From contig CAXPPN010000015.1 of the NCBI GenBank assembly GCA_964219345.1, forward strand, positions 1 to 55,702: 55,702 bases of DNA. Reading direction: 5' to 3'. The position numbers and the translations under genes are program-made. Below, one piece after another: positions 33,722 through 43,226 of the stretch. The DNA comes from UBA3537 sp964219345 (GTDB lineage: Bacteria > Bacteroidota > Bacteroidia > Flavobacteriales > Flavobacteriaceae). The number at the start of each line of letters is the position of its first letter. The first letter of the stretch is position 1. The notes under the pieces were generated by a model that was not told the DNA's origin, searched no databases, and worked only from the letters and a program-made list of their open reading frames with translations.

Positions 33722-35939
33722 CCCCAAATTTATATTATCTATATGTTTATTCAGTCTTTTTGGATTTGCACAAGAGACTTTACCCGAAAACCCAAAAATA
33801 GGATTAGTATTAAGCGGCGGAGGCGCCAAAGGATTGGCTCATATTGGGGTGTTAAAAGTAATTGATAGCCTTGACTTACGTATTGATTATATTGGCGGAT
33901 CTAGTATGGGCGCGGTAGTTGGCGGGTTATATGCTACTGGTTATTCTGGGCAGCAGTTAGATTCTATTTTTAGAGAGGTTGATTTTGATATTCTTCTTGG
34001 AGATAAAGTTCCACGATCTTCCAAAACGTTTCAAGAACGAAAAAACGCAGAAAAATACGCTGCATCACTTCCTCTAAATGATTTCAAACTTCAATTGCCA
34101 TCTTCAATTTCTAGAGGTCAAAACGTTTTTAACTTACTAACAAAACTCACAAAAGATGAATGGGGCATAAATGATTTTAGTAAGCTACCTATTCCATTTT
34201 ATTGTATCGCAACAAACATGGAAACAGGCGAAGCTGTCATTTTGGACAAAGGAAATCTAGCAGAGGCGATGTCTTTAAGTAGTATACTTCCAACACTTTT
34301 TCAACCCATAGAAAGAGACGGAATTCTGTTGATGGACGGTGGAATTGCAAATAATTATCCTGTAGAAATTTTAAAAACAAAAAATTTAGATTATATCATT
34401 GGGGTTAATGTTCAAGAAGACCTTTTAACAAAAGATGAAATTAAATCTGTATCTGAAATTCTAACTCAAATTAATAGTTTTAGATCAACAGAGGCGATGA
34501 AAGCTAAAAAGGAAATGACAGATCTCTTTATAGAACCTAATGTTGAGGGGTATAATGTGATATCCTTTAATAAAGGCTCAGAGATCATTGAAAAAGGCAA
34601 AAAAGCAGTTACCCCATTTTTAAATGAACTTAAGCGATTGAAGACCTCACAAAACTTTACAAAGAAAAATAAAAAAGTCATTGCCATTGACACCCTAAAA
34701 ATAAATAAAATTGATATCCTAGGAAATGAAAAATATACGGACTCTTATGTTTTAGGTAAGTTGCGTTTTCGTCGTGGAGAAACATTAAGTTTTGAGGATT
34801 TTAATAATGGTGTCAATAACCTATTAGCGACCAATAATTTTGATAGTTTTCGTTATAAATTTTTATCAAGTGAAAATCAAGATTATGATTTTGTTGGAAC
34901 TGTTAAAGAAACAGCGAATACAAGTTTTTTAAAGCTAGGCGTTCATTATGATCAAGTTCTAAAAAGTTCTGTACTATTAAATTTTACTAAAAAACAATTA
35001 CTACTTAAAAATGACGTGTTGTCTTTAGATTTTATATTAGGGGACAATTCTCGTTTTAATTTTGATTATTATATAGACAAAGGATTTTATTGGAGCATAG
35101 GACTCAACGCAAACTATATACGGTTTCGCTATGACATCAGTCCACTATTTTTTGATGCATCTCTTCCAGAAATGTTAAGTAGTAGAATTCCCACAACACT
35201 ATCAGATTTTACAGGCACTTTTTTTGTCGAAACCCTTATAAAAAAAGATTTTTCACTCAAAATTGGCGCAACATTTAAGCGCCTCAATATGTACGCTTCA
35301 AGCCCCTCTTTAGCTACAACCTTTCAAGACGTAAAATATCAAATTGAAGAAAGTGATTTTTCCATTACAAATGCAACAGTGAAGTACGATACATTAGATG
35401 ATGTTTTCTTTCCATCTAGTGGCTTCTTGTTTGAAGGAAGTGGAGATTTGTACTTGACCGCATCAAAATATGACAACTTTAGCCAGTTTTTAATTTTAAA
35501 AACCAACATTGCAAAGGCCTTTTCAATTAATAACAAAATATCCATATTAGTAGGAACTGAAGGGGGATTTATGGTTGGAGATGATAAAATTTCAGCGCTT
35601 AATTTTGGTCTTGGAGGCTATGCACATAACCACTTAAATAATAATGGATCATTTTTTGGCTATGACTTTTTTAGTTTATCAGGAGATAGTTTTGTAAAAG
35701 CTTATTTTTCAGCCGATTATGAATTTTATAAGCGCCACCATATCAATATATCCGGAAATTTTGCCAATATTGGGAATGATATTTTTCTTGGAAAAGAATG
35801 GCTTACTTTACCAGACTATATGGGCTTTGCAATTGGGTATGGACTTGAAACTATCTTTGGCCCAATAGAACTCAAATTTCACTGGTCTCCAGAGAATGAC
35901 TACAATGGAGCTTTTGTAAATTTGGGATATTGGTTCTAA
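33711..35939 (+). CDS. Patatin-like phospholipase with C-terminal Omp85-type barrel (PlpD-like)
   Basis: This is a type Vd-like secreted phospholipase. Signal peptide MKFNPKFILSICLFSLFGFA is followed by a patatin domain (about 28-225) with oxyanion motif GGGAKG (36-41), nucleophile elbow GSSMG (Ser65) and catalytic DGG (Asp209). Then comes a POTRA-like segment (about 325-400; INKIDILGNEKYTDSYVLGKL) and a 16-strand-type Omp85 barrel to the C-terminus, which ends NLGYWF. ATG 33711 is chosen over an upstream in-frame ATG because of the signal peptide. In 742 residues it fits the PlpD architecture of one polypeptide containing passenger and translocator. Lipid substrate unknown. Confidence 0.92.
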   Translation: MKFNPKFILSICLFSLFGFAQETLPENPKIGLVLSGGGAKGLAHIGVLKVIDSLDLRIDYIGGSSMGAVVGGLYATGYSGQQLDSIFREVDFDILLGDKVPRSSKTFQERKNAEKYAASLPLNDFKLQLPSSISRGQNVFNLLTKLTKDEWGINDFSKLPIPFYCIATNMETGEAVILDKGNLAEAMSLSSILPTLFQPIERDGILLMDGGIANNYPVEILKTKNLDYIIGVNVQEDLLTKDEIKSVSEILTQINSFRSTEAMKAKKEMTDLFIEPNVEGYNVISFNKGSEIIEKGKKAVTPFLNELKRLKTSQNFTKKNKKVIAIDTLKINKIDILGNEKYTDSYVLGKLRFRRGETLSFEDFNNGVNNLLATNNFDSFRYKFLSSENQDYDFVGTVKETANTSFLKLGVHYDQVLKSSVLLNFTKKQLLLKNDVLSLDFILGDNSRFNFDYYIDKGFYWSIGLNANYIRFRYDISPLFFDASLPEMLSSRIPTTLSDFTGTFFVETLIKKDFSLKIGATFKRLNMYASSPSLATTFQDVKYQIEESDFSITNATVKYDTLDDVFFPSSGFLFEGSGDLYLTASKYDNFSQFLILKTNIAKAFSINNKISILVGTEGGFMVGDDKISALNFGLGGYAHNHLNNNGSFFGYDFFSLSGDSFVKAYFSADYEFYKRHHINISGNFANIGNDIFLGKEWLTLPDYMGFAIGYGLETIFGPIELKFHWSPENDYNGAFVNLGYWF

Positions 35940-36106
35940 AAGTATAATTTTTTTATTAAATTTGTGCATGTCACTTTATTGGAAAGACCTTTTATTGTTA
36001 CTTCATTTTCTTATCAAAAGAAATCCTGAATAAGCTAAGTTCTTAATATATATCATGAACCAATTTCTCTTTGAGCTTATTTTGTTTAACATAAAAACTT
36101 TTTACA

Positions 36107-37267
36107 ATGCCGTTTTATCACAAACTTGGAAAAATTCCTCACAAGAGGCATATCCAATTCAAAAAACCCAATGGAGAGTTCTACTATGAACAGCTCTTTG
36201 GAACCATAGGATTTGATGGAATGTCCACCAATTCCTATCACGAACAACGCCCTACTCAAGTAAAATCTATACAAAAGCAATATTCTATTGCACCTAAAAT
36301 TGCCAAAACAAACAATATTCAATCCTATAGATTGCATGGATTTAAGGTGCAACCAGAATCAGATTTTTTGGAAAGTCGGAAGGTGGTTCTAACAAACTCT
36401 GATTGTAACATCATATTGGCTGCGCCAAAATTATCTTTAACAGACTATTTTTATAAAAATTCCGATGCAGATGAATTGATATTTATTCATAAAGGATCTG
36501 GAAAATTACGTACCATGTTTGGAAATTTAAATTTTAAATATGGCGACTATTTGATGATTCCAAGGGGGATTATTTATCAAATACAATTCGATACAGAAGA
36601 TAATAGACTTTTTATTGTAGAGTCATACAGTCCAATTTATACGCCAAAACGCTACAGAAATTGGTTTGGCCAATTGCTAGAACATTCCCCTTTTTGTGAA
36701 CGCGACATTCGTAGGCCAGAAGAACTTGAGACCTATAATGAAAGTGGAGATTTTAAAATAAAATTAAAAAAACAAAATGAAATCATAGAAATGATTTATG
36801 CCTCTCATCCTTTTGATGTTGTTGGTTATGATGGATTTAATTATCCTTATGCTTTTTCAATTCATGATTTTGAGCCCCTTACAGGAAGAATTCATCAGCC
36901 CCCACCAGTACATCAAACATTTGAGACCAATGCAATGGTCATTTGTAGCTTTGTGCCTAGACTTTATGATTATCATCCAGAAGCAATTCCAGCACCTTAT
37001 AACCATAGTAATATTGACAGTGATGAGGTATTGTATTATGTAGACGGAGATTTTATGAGTCGAAATGATATTGAACCAGGGCACATATCCTTACATCCAG
37101 CGGGGATTCCACATGGGCCACATCCTGGAGCAATGGAACGTAGTATTGGTCAAAAAGACACCCAAGAATTGGCCGTAATGGTCGATACCTTCAAACCTCT
37201 TCAGGTTACAGAAGAGGCCCTTAAAATTTCTGACGAAGATTATTTTAAATCTTGGTTAGAGCAGTAA
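36107..37267 (+). CDS. hmgA: Homogentisate 1,2-dioxygenase
   Basis: This cupin-type Fe(II) enzyme opens the ring of homogentisate to maleylacetoacetate in tyrosine/phenylalanine breakdown. The 386-residue protein is shorter than the human enzyme (445) but has the N-terminal MPFYHKLGKIPHKRHIQF and the C-terminal iron-binding block, with likely ligands H300 and E307 (YNHSNIDSDEVLYY) and H336 (HPAGIPHGPHPG). It is followed by hppD after 23 bases, so two consecutive steps are co-transcribed. The 167-base gap upstream contains a TAAATTTG (35957-35964) that could be a -7 element with a long leader. No fumarylacetoacetase gene lies in the window. Confidence 0.94.
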   Translation: MPFYHKLGKIPHKRHIQFKKPNGEFYYEQLFGTIGFDGMSTNSYHEQRPTQVKSIQKQYSIAPKIAKTNNIQSYRLHGFKVQPESDFLESRKVVLTNSDCNIILAAPKLSLTDYFYKNSDADELIFIHKGSGKLRTMFGNLNFKYGDYLMIPRGIIYQIQFDTEDNRLFIVESYSPIYTPKRYRNWFGQLLEHSPFCERDIRRPEELETYNESGDFKIKLKKQNEIIEMIYASHPFDVVGYDGFNYPYAFSIHDFEPLTGRIHQPPPVHQTFETNAMVICSFVPRLYDYHPEAIPAPYNHSNIDSDEVLYYVDGDFMSRNDIEPGHISLHPAGIPHGPHPGAMERSIGQKDTQELAVMVDTFKPLQVTEEALKISDEDYFKSWLEQ

Positions 37268-37290
37268 TATTAACCTTAAAAAATTAAGTT

Positions 37291-38451
37291 ATGAGTAAAA
37301 CATTAAAATCCGTAGACTACGGGCTTGAGAAAATTTTCGATGGTGCCCAAGATTTTTTACCTCTTCTCGGGACAGACTTTGTAGAATTTTATGTTGGCAA
37401 TGCCAAACAAGCAGCACACTTTTATAAAACAGCTTTTGGATTTCAATCACTAGCATATAAAGGCTTAGAAACAGGTTCAAAAGATGAGGTAAGCTATGTT
37501 CTTCAACAAGGAAAAATTAAATTAGTACTTACAACCCCACTTAACAGTAAATCACCAATTAATGACCACCTCCGTAAACATGGCGATGGCGTAAAAGTTA
37601 TAGCACTTTGGGTAGAAGATGCTCACAAAGCTTATGAAGAAACCACAAAACGGGGGGCAAAATCATATTTTGACCCCAAAATACATCGCGATGATTCTGG
37701 TGAGATTGTCACCTCAGGGATTTATACCTATGGTGAAACAGTACATGTGTTTGTAGAACGTAAAAACTATAATGGTGTGTTTTTCCCAGGATATGTTGCG
37801 TGGGAATCCGATTATAATCCACCAAGTTCAGGGTTGAAATATATTGACCATATTGTAGGAAATGTAGGATGGGGAGAAATGAATACATGGGTAAAATGGT
37901 ATGAGGAAGTTATGGGATTTGTCAATTTTTTATCCTTTGATGACAAACAAATCCACACAGAATACTCTGCACTCATGAGTAAAGTAATGAGCAATGGAAA
38001 TGGAAGAATTAAATTTCCAATTAACGAACCTGCCAAAGCCGAAAAACGTTCTCAAATAGAAGAATATCTAGACTTTTACGAAGATTGTGGAGTACAACAT
38101 TTAGCTGTAGCTACCGATGATATTATAGGAACAGTGCGACAATTACGTGCCAATGGTGTCGAATTTTTGCCACCCCCACCACAAACATATTATGATGCTA
38201 TTCCAAAACGACTGGGGTCTCATATGGAACTTATGAAAGAAGATATTTCTGTACTTAAAGAACTTTCAATTTTGGTAGATGCTGATGAAGAGGGATATTT
38301 GTTGCAAATTTTCACAAAACCAGTAGAAGATCGCCCAACACTATTCTTTGAAATCATTCAACGAATGGGTGCAAAAGGCTTTGGTGCAGGAAATTTCAAA
38401 GCATTATTTGAATCTATTGAACGCGAACAGGCCAATAGAGGAACGCTTTAA
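37291..38451 (+). CDS. hppD: 4-hydroxyphenylpyruvate dioxygenase
   Basis: This enzyme converts 4-hydroxyphenylpyruvate to homogentisate, the substrate of the upstream hmgA product. The 386-residue protein has two vicinal-oxygen-chelate (glyoxalase-fold) halves. The three iron ligands are visible: H187 (IDHIVGNV), H270 (VQHLAV) and E354 (FFEIIQR). The C-terminal block GAKGFGAGNFKALFESIE is the usual gating helix region. It is the second gene of the tyrosine-catabolism pair. Confidence 0.97.
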   Translation: MSKTLKSVDYGLEKIFDGAQDFLPLLGTDFVEFYVGNAKQAAHFYKTAFGFQSLAYKGLETGSKDEVSYVLQQGKIKLVLTTPLNSKSPINDHLRKHGDGVKVIALWVEDAHKAYEETTKRGAKSYFDPKIHRDDSGEIVTSGIYTYGETVHVFVERKNYNGVFFPGYVAWESDYNPPSSGLKYIDHIVGNVGWGEMNTWVKWYEEVMGFVNFLSFDDKQIHTEYSALMSKVMSNGNGRIKFPINEPAKAEKRSQIEEYLDFYEDCGVQHLAVATDDIIGTVRQLRANGVEFLPPPPQTYYDAIPKRLGSHMELMKEDISVLKELSILVDADEEGYLLQIFTKPVEDRPTLFFEIIQRMGAKGFGAGNFKALFESIEREQANRGTL

Positions 38452-38545
38452 ATCACTGGAACTGAAATAGATTTGTAGTTACTTTCAGTTTTGGAATAAT
38501 AATTGCAAATTTGCATGTACATCAAAAATAAAAGATGTTCACATA

Positions 38546-39322
38546 ATGAGGAAATTTTTAGTATACGCTCTTTTTTTAATAAATATATGTTTTGCTTTAG
38601 CACAAGAAAATTCATCTTTTCAAGCTGGTGAATGGCTTAAATTTAAGCTTAGCTATAGCGGATGGATGAAAGCAGGGAATGCAACCCTAGAAATTAGAGA
38701 CGCTCAACACAAAGATAAGCCAGTTTTTCATGTTATTGGAAAAGGGTGGACCACAGGAGCAATCAAATGGTTTTTTAAAGTCGATGATCGATACGAGAGT
38801 TATTTTGATAAAATTTCTGGACAACCCTATAAATTTATAAGAGATATATACGAAGGAGGGTATACAAAAAATCGAATCGTCGAATTTGATTATAAGAAAA
38901 ATCAAGCATACGTCGATGATTTAAAAGAGAAAAAGAAAACAACCGTTCCTATTCAAGCTGATATTCAAGATATCATTTCCGCCTATTATTATTTGAGGAA
39001 TAATTATGAAACAGAATCCATAAAAGTAGGCGAAGTTGTAAAACTCAATATGTTTTTTGACAGTGAAATTTTTGGATTTAAATTAAAGTTTTTAGGTCGA
39101 GAAACAATAAAAACAAAATTTGGAAATGTAAAATGCTTAAAGTTTCGACCTTACGTTATGGCAGGGCGTGTGTTTCACGAAGAAGAAAGTGTCACGCTGT
39201 GGGTAAGCGCCGATGAAAATAAAATCCCATTAAAAATAAAAGCAGACCTCCGAGTAGGATCTTTACGGTCTGATTTGGAGGCCTTTAAAGGATTAAAACA
39301 CCCTTTTGAAATTCAATTATAA
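38546..39322 (+). CDS. DUF3108 domain-containing exported protein
   Basis: A 258-residue exported protein of unknown function. The signal peptide is MRKFLVYALFLINICFALA, with cleavage before QENSS. The mature part is a single DUF3108-like beta-rich domain (FQAGEWLKFKLSYSGWMKAGNATLEI at its start; VTLWVSADENKIPLKIKADL near the end). It lies between hppD and tryptophan 2,3-dioxygenase. Its end overlaps the open frame of the dioxygenase but not its chosen start. Members elsewhere are periplasmic or surface-associated; the link to aromatic degradation is positional only. Confidence 0.85.
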   Translation: MRKFLVYALFLINICFALAQENSSFQAGEWLKFKLSYSGWMKAGNATLEIRDAQHKDKPVFHVIGKGWTTGAIKWFFKVDDRYESYFDKISGQPYKFIRDIYEGGYTKNRIVEFDYKKNQAYVDDLKEKKKTTVPIQADIQDIISAYYYLRNNYETESIKVGEVVKLNMFFDSEIFGFKLKFLGRETIKTKFGNVKCLKFRPYVMAGRVFHEEESVTLWVSADENKIPLKIKADLRVGSLRSDLEAFKGLKHPFEIQL

Positions 39323-39338
39323 TCTCAAACTTATACCT

Positions 39339-40271
39339 ATGAAAAACAAAACCACCAAAAACTTGATTGAAGCAATAGATGATAAGTACAAAGCTATAAA
39401 TCAAGATAAAAATGTCTATCTAGAAGGACTACTACACAGCAAAACCATTAACTATTGGGATTATGTCCATACAGATGCTCTTCTGAATCTACAAATTCAA
39501 CGTACCAATCTTCCCGATGAAATGGTTTTTATTGGTTATCATCAAATCAATGAGCTCATTTTTAAAATGATTTTGTGGGAACTACAACAAGTTGCAGAAG
39601 CAGAAGTTTTGGAGGTAGACTTCTTTACCAATAAACTTATGCGAGTGAGTCGCTATTTTGATATGTTAACGTCTTCCTTTAGCATAATGCAAGACGGTAT
39701 GGATGTCGAACAATACAATAAATTTAGACATACGCTTACTCCAGCAAGTGGGTTTCAGAGTGCACAATACAGAAAAATTGAGTTTGCTTCAACGGAACTG
39801 ATTAATTTAATCGATGCACGTTTTCGTAAAACAATCGATCGAAATACCCCATTTGAGCATGCACTAGAGCATTTGTATTGGCAAGCCGCTGGTAAAGATT
39901 ATAAAACAGAAAAAAAATCCATTTTACTTACAAATTTTGAAAACCGTTACAAAGAAGAGTTTATCACTTTTATGAAAGTGTATAATACCAAAAACCTTTG
40001 GTCACGATATAAAGAATTATCACATGAGGATCAAAGCAATAAAACGCTTGTTGCTGCAATGCGTCACTACGATTATACGGTCAATATAACTTGGGTGATT
40101 GCTCATTTTAATGCTGCAAAACACTATATATTAGCAACCTCTGGAGATGGTGAAGCAACGGGGGGAAGCAATTGGCAAAAATATATGCATCCAAAGTATC
40201 AAAAAAGAATATTTTTTCCAGAACTTTGGACTTCAGAAGAAATTGGAAATTGGGGAAAAAATTTAGATTAG
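39339..40271 (+). CDS. kynA: Tryptophan 2,3-dioxygenase family protein
   Basis: This heme enzyme oxidises L-tryptophan to N-formylkynurenine, the first step of the kynurenine pathway. ATG 39339 is used, since the earlier in-frame ATG at 39306 lies inside the DUF3108 gene. In 310 residues the family motifs are FIGYHQINELIFK (H68), FRHTLTPASGFQS (R130), the heme-ligand region WVIAHFNAAKHY (H256 likely) and ATGGSNWQKYM (the loop that closes over substrate). No kynureninase or formamidase gene is seen in the window. The next gene starts at GTG overlapping its TAG stop. Confidence 0.94.
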   Translation: MKNKTTKNLIEAIDDKYKAINQDKNVYLEGLLHSKTINYWDYVHTDALLNLQIQRTNLPDEMVFIGYHQINELIFKMILWELQQVAEAEVLEVDFFTNKLMRVSRYFDMLTSSFSIMQDGMDVEQYNKFRHTLTPASGFQSAQYRKIEFASTELINLIDARFRKTIDRNTPFEHALEHLYWQAAGKDYKTEKKSILLTNFENRYKEEFITFMKVYNTKNLWSRYKELSHEDQSNKTLVAAMRHYDYTVNITWVIAHFNAAKHYILATSGDGEATGGSNWQKYMHPKYQKRIFFPELWTSEEIGNWGKNLD

Positions 40272-41515
40272 TGTATACACCAAGAAATTACCATTTTAGC
40301 ATCATAAAAAAAATATTTATTATCATTGGATTTGGAGCTTTGACTCTACAATGTACAACAGAAGAAAAAGAAATCTCCGATGATCAAGAACTGAAAGAGG
40401 ATATAAAATTTGGCTATAATCTGAATAACTTTTACGTTATTCAAGATACAATCCAGCGTGGAGAAAGTTTTGGAGAAATACTTTCTCGATATAACGTAGA
40501 CTTTTCTGACATTTATAAAATTGCAAATCAGGCCAAAGACACTTTTGACATACGACAATTGCGTGCGGGTAAACCCTACATGCTTTTGTGCTCTAAAGAC
40601 GAATCAAGAATACCGCAGAGTTTTATTTATCAACCCAACAAAATTGAATATGTTGTTCTTGAATTTTGTGATTCTATAGTTGCTTACAAACAACGAAAAC
40701 CTGTAAAGATTGTTGAAAAAGAAGCTTTTGGGGTCATAGAAAACACACTTTCAGAAACGATGGAAAAACAAGGTCTTCCTATTCAACTGATTTATGATAT
40801 GTCTGATGATATTTATGCTTGGACTATTGACTTTTTTAGATTACAAGAGGGTGATAATTTCAAAGTTATTTATAAGCAGCGCTTTGTTGAAGATAGTATT
40901 TATGCTGGAATAGAAAGTATAGATGCTGCATATTTTGAGCATAAAGGTGAGCCTATTTATGCTTTTAACTATATCACTCCAGATTCTAAAAACAGTACAG
41001 ACTATTATGATGATTCAGGGAAAAGTTTACAAAAAGCGTTTTTAAAAAGCCCAGTAAAATTTAGTAGAATATCTTCTCGGTATAATAAAAATCGAAGGAT
41101 TGCCTATTATGGAAACAAAGTACGCCCCCATAAAGGTACCGATTTTGCAGCACCTGTAGGCACCCCAATTTTGGCAACAGCAAATGGTACTGTAGTTGAA
41201 TCAACACGAAGAGGAGGTAACGGTAAGTTTGTAAAAATTCGTCATAACGCCACGTACTCAACACAGTATTTGCACATGAGTAAACGTCTGGTTAGTGTTG
41301 GAGATTTTGTAAAACAAGGTGATGTGATTGGGAAAGTTGGAATGACAGGAAATACAAGTGGCCCACACGTGTGTTATCGTTTTTGGAAAAATGGTCGTCA
41401 AGTCGACCCATTTCGCCAAAAATTACCCGATGCAAAAGCACTTTCAGAAGTTTATAAATCCGATTTTCTTGAGTATATTGCACCGCTAAAACAAAGACTA
41501 GATTCGATAAACTAA
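40271..41515 (+). CDS. M23-family peptidase lipoprotein with HxC in place of HxH
   Basis: A periplasmic LytM-type peptidoglycan endopeptidase of about 414 residues. No ATG suits the start; GTG 40271, overlapping the preceding TAG stop (TAGTG), gives a lipoprotein signal ending LTLQC (Cys28). The upstream frame to 40172 lies inside the dioxygenase gene. A LysM/OapA-like region (about 50-110) precedes the M23 domain (about 270-400): zinc ligands H287 and D291 (HKGTD), YLHMS, then GPH366-V-C368-Y, where the second His of the usual HxH is Cys. Activity is therefore uncertain, although Cys can also bind zinc. Confidence 0.88.
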   Translation: MYTPRNYHFSIIKKIFIIIGFGALTLQCTTEEKEISDDQELKEDIKFGYNLNNFYVIQDTIQRGESFGEILSRYNVDFSDIYKIANQAKDTFDIRQLRAGKPYMLLCSKDESRIPQSFIYQPNKIEYVVLEFCDSIVAYKQRKPVKIVEKEAFGVIENTLSETMEKQGLPIQLIYDMSDDIYAWTIDFFRLQEGDNFKVIYKQRFVEDSIYAGIESIDAAYFEHKGEPIYAFNYITPDSKNSTDYYDDSGKSLQKAFLKSPVKFSRISSRYNKNRRIAYYGNKVRPHKGTDFAAPVGTPILATANGTVVESTRRGGNGKFVKIRHNATYSTQYLHMSKRLVSVGDFVKQGDVIGKVGMTGNTSGPHVCYRFWKNGRQVDPFRQKLPDAKALSEVYKSDFLEYIAPLKQRLDSIN

Positions 41516-41534
41516 CCATATTTAATATAAACTA

Positions 41535-43154
41535 ATGAGTTTAAAATCCATTAACCCTACTTCAACAACCGCTTGGAAAAATTTACATAAGCATTTTGAA
41601 TCAATAAAAGATAAACATATGACTACTTGGTTTGAAAAAAATCCAAGTCGTGTTTCAGAAATGAGTATCAAATGGGATGATTTTTTTGTTGATTTTTCTA
41701 AAAATAGAATAACATCTGAAACTTTAGATTTGCTTAAAGATTTGGCAGATGAGGTTCAATTGAGTGCTGCAATATCAAAATATTTTGATGGAGAAAAAAT
41801 CAATAAAACAGAAGGTAGAGCAGTATTGCATACAGCCCTAAGAGCACCAGAAAATGCTAAGGTTTTCTATGATGGAGGAAATGTAATTCCAGAAATTTTT
41901 CAGGTAAAAAATAAAATAAAACAATTTTCTGAGGACGTTATTAGCGGAAACAAAAAAGGCTTTACAAACAAATCGTTTACAGATATTGTCAATATTGGTA
42001 TTGGAGGTTCTGATCTTGGCCCAGCCATGGTAGTTGATGCATTATCGTTCTACAAAAATCATTTGAATGTTCATTTTGTAAGTAACGTTGATGGAGATCA
42101 TGTTAATGAAGTTCTTAAAAAATTAAATCCAGAAACAACACTTTTTGTAATTGTTTCAAAAACATTTACAACTCAAGAAACTCTTTCTAATGCGACAACC
42201 ATTAAAGAGTGGTTTTTACAACATGCAAAACAAGAGGATATTGCAAAGCAATTTGTAGCAGTTTCCACCAATATTGAAAAGGTTGAAGCTTTTGGAATAG
42301 ATGCTCAAAACATCTTCCCCATGTGGGATTGGGTAGGCGGTCGTTTTTCTTTATGGAGTGCCGTTGGACTTAGCATTAGTTTGGCTGTTGGATATAAAAA
42401 TTTTGAAGCTTTGTTGGGTGGAGCTCATAAAATGGACATTCACTTTAAAGAAGAAAAGTTTGAACAAAATATTCCAGTATTATTGGCCTTTTTAAGCATT
42501 TGGTACAATAATTTTTTTAAAGCTGAAAGTGAAGCCATTATACCATACACTCAATATTTAAATCAATTTGCAACGTATCTACAACAAGCCATAATGGAAA
42601 GTAATGGCAAAAGTATTGATAGAGAGGGGATTAAAGTAAACTACCAAACAGGAAATTTGATTTGGGGAGAGCCAGGAACTAATTCACAGCATGCTTTTTT
42701 TCAATTAATTCATCAAGGTACAAAATTAATTCCAGCGGATTTTATAGGTTTTGGGACATCATTACATGGCAATCAAGATCATCAAGACAAACTAATGTCT
42801 AATTTTTTTGCACAAACTGAAGCACTGCTTAACGGAAAAACAAAAGCTGAGGTCATCGCTGAAGGAACAAATGAATCTATAATTCCATATAAAATATTTG
42901 ATGGCAATCGACCAACCAATACTATATTTATTGAGAAACTAACACCCGAAAGCTTAGGTAAATTGATTGCCATGTACGAACACAAAATTTTTGTGCAAGG
43001 TATAGTTTGGAATATCTTTAGTTATGATCAATTTGGGGTTGAATTGGGGAAGCAATTAGCAGGTAAAATTCTTAAGGAATTTACTGAAACTAGTAATACA
43101 AAACACGATGCTTCTACTTCTAATCTTATTTCATTGTACAAAAGCATGCGCTAA
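41535..43154 (+). CDS. pgi: Glucose-6-phosphate isomerase
   Basis: This enzyme interconverts glucose-6-phosphate and fructose-6-phosphate in glycolysis and gluconeogenesis. The 539-residue protein has the SIS-fold signatures: GIGGSDLGPAM (substrate phosphate loop), WVGGRFSLWSAVGLS and GEPGTNSQHAFFQLIHQGT, and a C-terminal Lys-containing helix (QFGVELGKQLA). Length is normal for the long bacterial/eukaryotic type. It starts 19 bases after the M23 gene, and no terminator is visible between them. Confidence 0.97.
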   Translation: MSLKSINPTSTTAWKNLHKHFESIKDKHMTTWFEKNPSRVSEMSIKWDDFFVDFSKNRITSETLDLLKDLADEVQLSAAISKYFDGEKINKTEGRAVLHTALRAPENAKVFYDGGNVIPEIFQVKNKIKQFSEDVISGNKKGFTNKSFTDIVNIGIGGSDLGPAMVVDALSFYKNHLNVHFVSNVDGDHVNEVLKKLNPETTLFVIVSKTFTTQETLSNATTIKEWFLQHAKQEDIAKQFVAVSTNIEKVEAFGIDAQNIFPMWDWVGGRFSLWSAVGLSISLAVGYKNFEALLGGAHKMDIHFKEEKFEQNIPVLLAFLSIWYNNFFKAESEAIIPYTQYLNQFATYLQQAIMESNGKSIDREGIKVNYQTGNLIWGEPGTNSQHAFFQLIHQGTKLIPADFIGFGTSLHGNQDHQDKLMSNFFAQTEALLNGKTKAEVIAEGTNESIIPYKIFDGNRPTNTIFIEKLTPESLGKLIAMYEHKIFVQGIVWNIFSYDQFGVELGKQLAGKILKEFTETSNTKHDASTSNLISLYKSMR

Positions 43155-43174
43155 TCATTTGTTCGCTTGGGCAG

Positions 43175-43204
43175 TTTGTGTGTGGCTAAAATCTTGTATT
43201 TTTG
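43175..43204 (+). promoter_or_regulatory. Putative promoter (TTTG-N18-TATTTTTG) of the small membrane protein gene
   Basis: TTTG at 43175-43178 and TATTTTTG at 43197-43204, separated by 18 bases, match both halves of the Bacteroidota promoter consensus; the ATG is 22 bases after the -7 box. This is the best two-box promoter I can see in the window. Confidence 0.6.
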
Positions 43205-43226
43205 TGATACTTAAAATCAAATAATC

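Noticed and set aside
38460..38490. Inverted repeat AACTGAAA/TTTCAGTT after hppD
   Set aside because: The loop is 15 bases and the 3' side lacks a T-run, so it is not a convincing terminator.
38504..38515. 12-base palindrome TGCAAATTTGCA upstream of the DUF3108 gene
   Set aside because: It could be an operator, but short AT-rich palindromes are frequent by chance here and no second copy was seen.
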